This document shows positions 59,931-64,000 of a stretch of DNA of 64,000 nt, piece after piece; position 1 is the first letter of the stretch, and each line of letters begins with the position of its first letter. Under the pieces are notes generated by a model. It saw nothing but the letters and a program-made list of their open reading frames with translations, did no database searches and was not told the DNA's origin. The DNA lies in the NCBI GenBank assembly GCA_029255365.1, contig JAPFQF010000050.1, positions 1-64,000 on the forward strand, given 5' to 3'. Position numbers and translations under genes: made by a program. This stretch comes from Candidatus Nitrosopumilus sp. GTDB taxonomy: Archaea > Thermoproteota > Nitrososphaeria > Nitrososphaerales > Nitrosopumilaceae.

Positions 59931-60717
59931 AGAAAAATTTGCAGATCTGGAAGCTAAAAACCAAAAGGCATTGATATCTTACATCATGTCTGGATTTCCA
60001 AATGAGAAAGCGACCATGTCCACAGTAAGAGGGCTAGTGAAAGGCGGGGTGGACATCATCGAGCTAGGATTTCCATTCTCAGACCCGCTTGCCGATGGGC
60101 CTGTAATTCAAAATGCAAGCACAGTTTCACTAGAAAGGGGAACAAACATTGCAAAGTTTTTCAGCCTTGTAAAAAAAATTAGAAAAGAAACAGACATCCC
60201 ATTGATCCTAATGACCTATACCAACATCCTGTATCACAAAGGGTATGGAAAATTCATTTCGGAGGCTAAAAAGGCAGGAATTGACGGATTTATCCTTCCA
60301 GACATGTCAATAGAGGAATCAAAAGAATACCTGCAGGCTGCAAAAAACAAAGCAGATACGATATTTCTAATCTCACCAAATACAAGTAAAACAAGAATTC
60401 AAAAAATATCCAAAGCATCGTCAGGATTCTTGTATCTTGTTGCAGTGTTTGGCACCACAGGAGTAAAGGCCGGAATTAAAAAATACACACTTGATGCAAT
60501 AAAGCAAGCTAAAAAACAAACCAATGGGAAAATTCCAATAGGAGTAGGATTCGGGGTTTCAACGCCAGATGATGTGAGAAAGTACATCAAAGCGGGGGCA
60601 GATGCAGTAATTGTCGGAAGCGCATATTTGAAATTAATTGAGAAAACACCTCAAGACCAACTTGAATCCAAGATTGCATCATTTACAAAAAGTCTCAAAA
60701 AACAAACACTTCTCTAA
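59917..60717 (+). CDS. trpA: Tryptophan synthase alpha chain
   Basis: '[25 protein letters not shown]', '[13 protein letters not shown]'. Confidence 0.96.
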   Translation: MARIKEKFADLEAKNQKALISYIMSGFPNEKATMSTVRGLVKGGVDIIELGFPFSDPLADGPVIQNASTVSLERGTNIAKFFSLVKKIRKETDIPLILMTYTNILYHKGYGKFISEAKKAGIDGFILPDMSIEESKEYLQAAKNKADTIFLISPNTSKTRIQKISKASSGFLYLVAVFGTTGVKAGIKKYTLDAIKQAKKQTNGKIPIGVGFGVSTPDDVRKYIKAGADAVIVGSAYLKLIEKTPQDQLESKIASFTKSLKKQTLL

Positions 60718-60904
60718 AAACAATACGTCAAAGTTGGCGGTCAAACAGACAAAAGTTAATTGAGGTGAACCCAATTTTTGTCATGGCCGCCAAACTAGAA
60801 GTTCTCAAATTATAATACACGGAGAGAAATAAAACAAAGACGGTTTCAATACCTAAAATGTATTTGAAAATCTGGCAAATTATTCACAGTTGTAAAGATC
60901 GGTG

Positions 60905-61722
60905 CTATTTGAAAATTAAAAATTTAGAGCGAGCCAAAAACAACGTGGACACAAGACCCACACTCAAAATACTTAGTGCCAAAAATCCAAACTCTGGAAT
61001 AACTTTTGTTCCCATAATTTTAATTTCTGCAGAATCTGCAGTGATAGGAATTACCAGTATCGTGCTTAGATCAGAGGTCATTTGTGATTCAAAATCAGTC
61101 ATCACACCATCAACCAAAACGGCGTTTGGATTTTCAATTAGATTTTTAGGCAGTGTCAAAGTGATTTGTTCATTTTCAGAATGACCAGAAATTTTAAACG
61201 TCAAGCTTTTATCGTCAGGGCTGACATGCACGACTTTTTGCAAGGTTGTATCGAGAATGTATTTGACTCTAAAGCCCAAGCCGTCATCACTGTATCCAGA
61301 ACCCACATTGTCAATGGATTTAACATTGCCAGGGTTCTTGACTACGTGAACCACTCCATTCATCCAAGGATGAATGCTACAGAAATAGTAAAAGTTGCCC
61401 AATTCATCAAATCGGAGTTTGTATGAATCACCGGCATTGATGAAACTACTATCAAAGAGCCCATCAATTTCCCCGGACTTGGTCACCGAAGTGATGGTGT
61501 GAAATGCAGTATCGGCATTTTCCCACATTATAGAGTCGCCAGGGAATACCGTTATTTCGCCAGTAGTGACTCCGGTGGATTTTTCAGACCAGAAAAAAGG
61601 GGCGCCAGGATCTGATGCCCCAGAAGGCATGATAATTTCAAACGTAGATTCAGCAAAAGCCAACCCCGAAGAGCCTGCTGTGAATAAAACAAGTAGTATA
61701 AAACAAAAAGATGCACTCGCAT
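60905..61722 (-). CDS. Cupredoxin (plastocyanin-like) with PEFG-CTERM anchor; probable frameshift in signal peptide
   Basis: 'GDSIMWENADTAFHTITS...GNFYYFCSIHPWMNGVVHV' type-1 Cu site; C-terminal 'VIPEFGFLALSILSVGLVSTLFLARSKF'. Annotated ORF starts at 61663 without a signal start. Confidence 0.85.
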
Positions 61723-61802
61723 GTCACAACAAACTAAAAACCAGTATTTCAACTATTCACGATCGACAAAACATACAAAAACCAGATACTCTTTTGTGTA
61801 AT

Positions 61803-63401
61803 GTGCAGACGAAGTTTATTTTTGTCACAGGCGGTGTGATGTCTGGCCTTGGAAAAGGCGTAACTACGTCCTCGATTGCAAAATTATTACAACTGGCGGA
61901 TCAAAAAGTGTCATGTGTCAAGATAGACCCATATCTTAACTACGATGCAGGGACGATGAATCCAACTGCACATGGAGAAGTCTTTGTCACAGATGACGGA
62001 GGAGAATGCGACATGGACATTGGAAACTATGAGAGATTTCTAAATCAAAATATTCCTAAAAGCCACAACATAACGACGGCACAAGTTTATTCTTCAGTTA
62101 TCGAGGCTGAAAGAAAGGGAGAGTACCTCGGAGCATGTGTTCAAATCATCCCTCATGTGACTGACGAGATTAAAAATAGAATAACAAAGATAGCAGAGGA
62201 TGAAAAACTAGATTTTCTGATTGTGGAATGTGGAGGAACGGTAGGGGATATCGAGTCGTTGCCATTCTTAGAGGCACTGAGACAGATGAGAGTCGAGGAA
62301 GGGCCAGAGAACGTAATTTTCGTTCATGTAACACTGGCACCGTCACTGGATGTCGTAGGGGAGCAAAAAACGAAACCGACACAGCACAGCGTTCAGGAAT
62401 TAAGAAGAATAGGAATTCAGCCGGACTTTTTGGCAGTCAGGTGCACTTTACCTTTGGAAGAAAAAACAAAAAAGAAGATTGCAATGTTTACAAACGTCAC
62501 AACGAAAGACGTTCTTTCTTGTCATGATGCAAAATCAATTTTTGAAGTACCTCAGATGCTATACGAGCAAGGGATCATGGATTCCATATTCACAAAGTTT
62601 GCCAAAGTGGGAATGGTAAACGCATCTGCAAACTGGGACAAGTGGAATAAAATCACTCAGAACATGGTAAACCATGAAAAGAACAAAGTCAAGATTGCAA
62701 TGGTCGGAAAATATGTCACCCTAACTGATAGCTATGTGAGCGTAAATCATGCGCTAAAACATGCAAGTGCGGAAATTGGAAAATCAGTCGACATAGACTG
62801 GATTGATTCAGAATCAATTACGGACTACAGCATTCTTTCAAACTATGACGGGATTTTAGTACCAGGAGGATTCGGAACTAGAGGATCAGAGGGTATTATC
62901 CAAACTGCAAATTATGCACGAGAGAAAAATATACCGTATCTAGGGATATGTTTTGGATTCCAGTTAGCCGCAATTGCGTTTGGAAGAAACGTGTTAAAAT
63001 TAGAAGATGCAAATTCTACAGAAATCAAAGAGGATGCAAAGAGCCCGATTGTAGATTTACTTCCAGAGCAAAAAGGCGTTTCAGACATGGGAGGCTCGCT
63101 CAGGTTAGGTGCAAACGATGTCATCATTAAAGAAAACACGATTGCCAAGAAAATTTACAACTCCCCCACCATCAGTAAACGCCACAGACATAGGTATGAG
63201 ATCAATCAAAAATACATACCACAGTTTGAAAAGAACGGACTTATTTTTTCAGCAGACAGTGACGGGGGTAAAAGAATGGAGATGTTGGAGATTCCATCAC
63301 ATAAATTTTACCTGGGAGTCCAATTCCATCCAGAATTCAACAGCAGGCCCGGGTTTCCAGAGGAATCATTTTCTGCATTCATCAAAGCGGCAGCGGAATA
63401 G
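61803..63401 (+). CDS. pyrG: CTP synthase
   Basis: GTG start; '[27 protein letters not shown]...[15 protein letters not shown]'; GATase 'GICFGFQLA...GVQFHPEF'. Confidence 0.97.
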   Translation: MQTKFIFVTGGVMSGLGKGVTTSSIAKLLQLADQKVSCVKIDPYLNYDAGTMNPTAHGEVFVTDDGGECDMDIGNYERFLNQNIPKSHNITTAQVYSSVIEAERKGEYLGACVQIIPHVTDEIKNRITKIAEDEKLDFLIVECGGTVGDIESLPFLEALRQMRVEEGPENVIFVHVTLAPSLDVVGEQKTKPTQHSVQELRRIGIQPDFLAVRCTLPLEEKTKKKIAMFTNVTTKDVLSCHDAKSIFEVPQMLYEQGIMDSIFTKFAKVGMVNASANWDKWNKITQNMVNHEKNKVKIAMVGKYVTLTDSYVSVNHALKHASAEIGKSVDIDWIDSESITDYSILSNYDGILVPGGFGTRGSEGIIQTANYAREKNIPYLGICFGFQLAAIAFGRNVLKLEDANSTEIKEDAKSPIVDLLPEQKGVSDMGGSLRLGANDVIIKENTIAKKIYNSPTISKRHRHRYEINQKYIPQFEKNGLIFSADSDGGKRMEMLEIPSHKFYLGVQFHPEFNSRPGFPEESFSAFIKAAAE

Positions 63402-63645
63402 CGTGTAATTACATCCTGAGAAAAGTTCAGGGTTCCAAAGACGGAAAGTTCCAAGACAGTATGAATACAGACATTCAGAAATAGATTTAAGAAAATGGCC
63501 CAATGCAAGGAATATAGTATTGAATATTATGCAGGATTCAGCGGGTTTTGCACGGAGAATTATATTAAAACAAAAGAACGGTTAACAAGCCGCCGAAAAT
63601 GAATCATCACATATCAGCAGTTTATCCAAAAAGAAATCCTGAGAA

Positions 63646-63987
63646 TCATTCAATTTTAGATATCTCATAAATTTTCTGTCTTGCATCGCGAATAGATATT
63701 TTCTTTTTGACATAGCCTTTCTTGAGCAAGTGGCTCAGTGCCAGTCTAACGGTCCTGTCAGGAAGTAGTGTCTTATTGGAAAGGTCTTTTTGGGTCAAAG
63801 CGCCCTCGTACTCCAAAGTTTTCAAAAGAAGTTTCGAGCTTGGCGGCATGCTAAGAAGTTCTTCGGCAAGATGAACTTTTTTTGCCAAAGCAGAGATAGC
63901 AGTTCTATCTTTTTTTAATCGAATGATTTGCGCCGGAGGAAAAAATTGAGAGCATTCCACAGTTTTGTTTACTTTGTATCTGTCCAA
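63646..63987 (-). CDS. Winged-helix transcriptional regulator (may extend past window end)
   Basis: 113 aa; 'LLKTLEYEGALTQKDLSNKTLLPDRTVRLALSHLLKKGYVKKKISIRDARQKIYEI'. Confidence 0.75.
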   Translation of the reverse strand: MDRYKVNKTVECSQFFPPAQIIRLKKDRTAISALAKKVHLAEELLSMPPSSKLLLKTLEYEGALTQKDLSNKTLLPDRTVRLALSHLLKKGYVKKKISIRDARQKIYEISKIE

Positions 63988-64000
63988 TCCATCAAGGATT

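Noticed and set aside
61566-61802. N-terminal extension of the pyrG ORF in the track
   Set aside because: The conserved CTP synthase start is (V/M)[10 protein letters not shown] at 61803; the extension is antisense to the cupredoxin signal peptide region.
1-64000. CRISPR array
   Set aside because: No regularly spaced repeats of CRISPR length were seen; the repeats found are isolated pairs or dispersed motifs.

Overview
This 64 kb window looks like an ammonia-oxidising Thaumarchaeota (Nitrososphaerota, Nitrosopumilus-like) chromosome. I infer this from archaeal aRF1, GatCAB with AspRS, the archaeal-type HTH, RAM and PII families, and lineage-typical DUF6659-like and PEFG/CFI-box exported proteins. 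About 0-10.7 kb is an AT-rich accessory region. It holds a truncated PolB-like gene at the left edge, stand-alone Lrp/AsnC RAM-domain proteins and gene remnants, and ends in a tyrosine recombinase abutting the 3' end of tRNA-Phe(GAA), so it is probably an integrated element. About 10.8-38.3 kb is mostly housekeeping: cobalamin adenosyltransferase, TIGR00300-type ornithine cyclodeaminase, KaiC-like ATPase, gatCAB, aspS, purP, phnDCE next to cbtAB, prf1, HIT, ilvD, mscL and an XPD-like helicase. About 38.3-51.6 kb is dense in small Cys-rich/zinc-ribbon proteins, with a PII-like protein, GIY-YIG, rhodanese and tRNA-Pro(CGG). A HEPN-like ORF, a PD-(D/E)XK nuclease and a DUF1998-type helicase lie at 49.5-54.4 kb. 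The window ends with trpEGDCBA (no trpF), a PEFG-CTERM cupredoxin, pyrG and a winged-helix regulator. The points most worth follow-up are: the tRNA-Phe element; the RAM-domain cluster; dispersed exact and near-exact repeats; scattered remnants of an 'FNCQCERC'-tailed gene family; the cbtBA-HTH-HTH-phnDCE array; the HEPN/nuclease/helicase neighbourhood; and homopolymer frameshifts at the 5' ends of the XPD-like helicase and cupredoxin genes. All family assignments are by eye from motifs; no database search was run.
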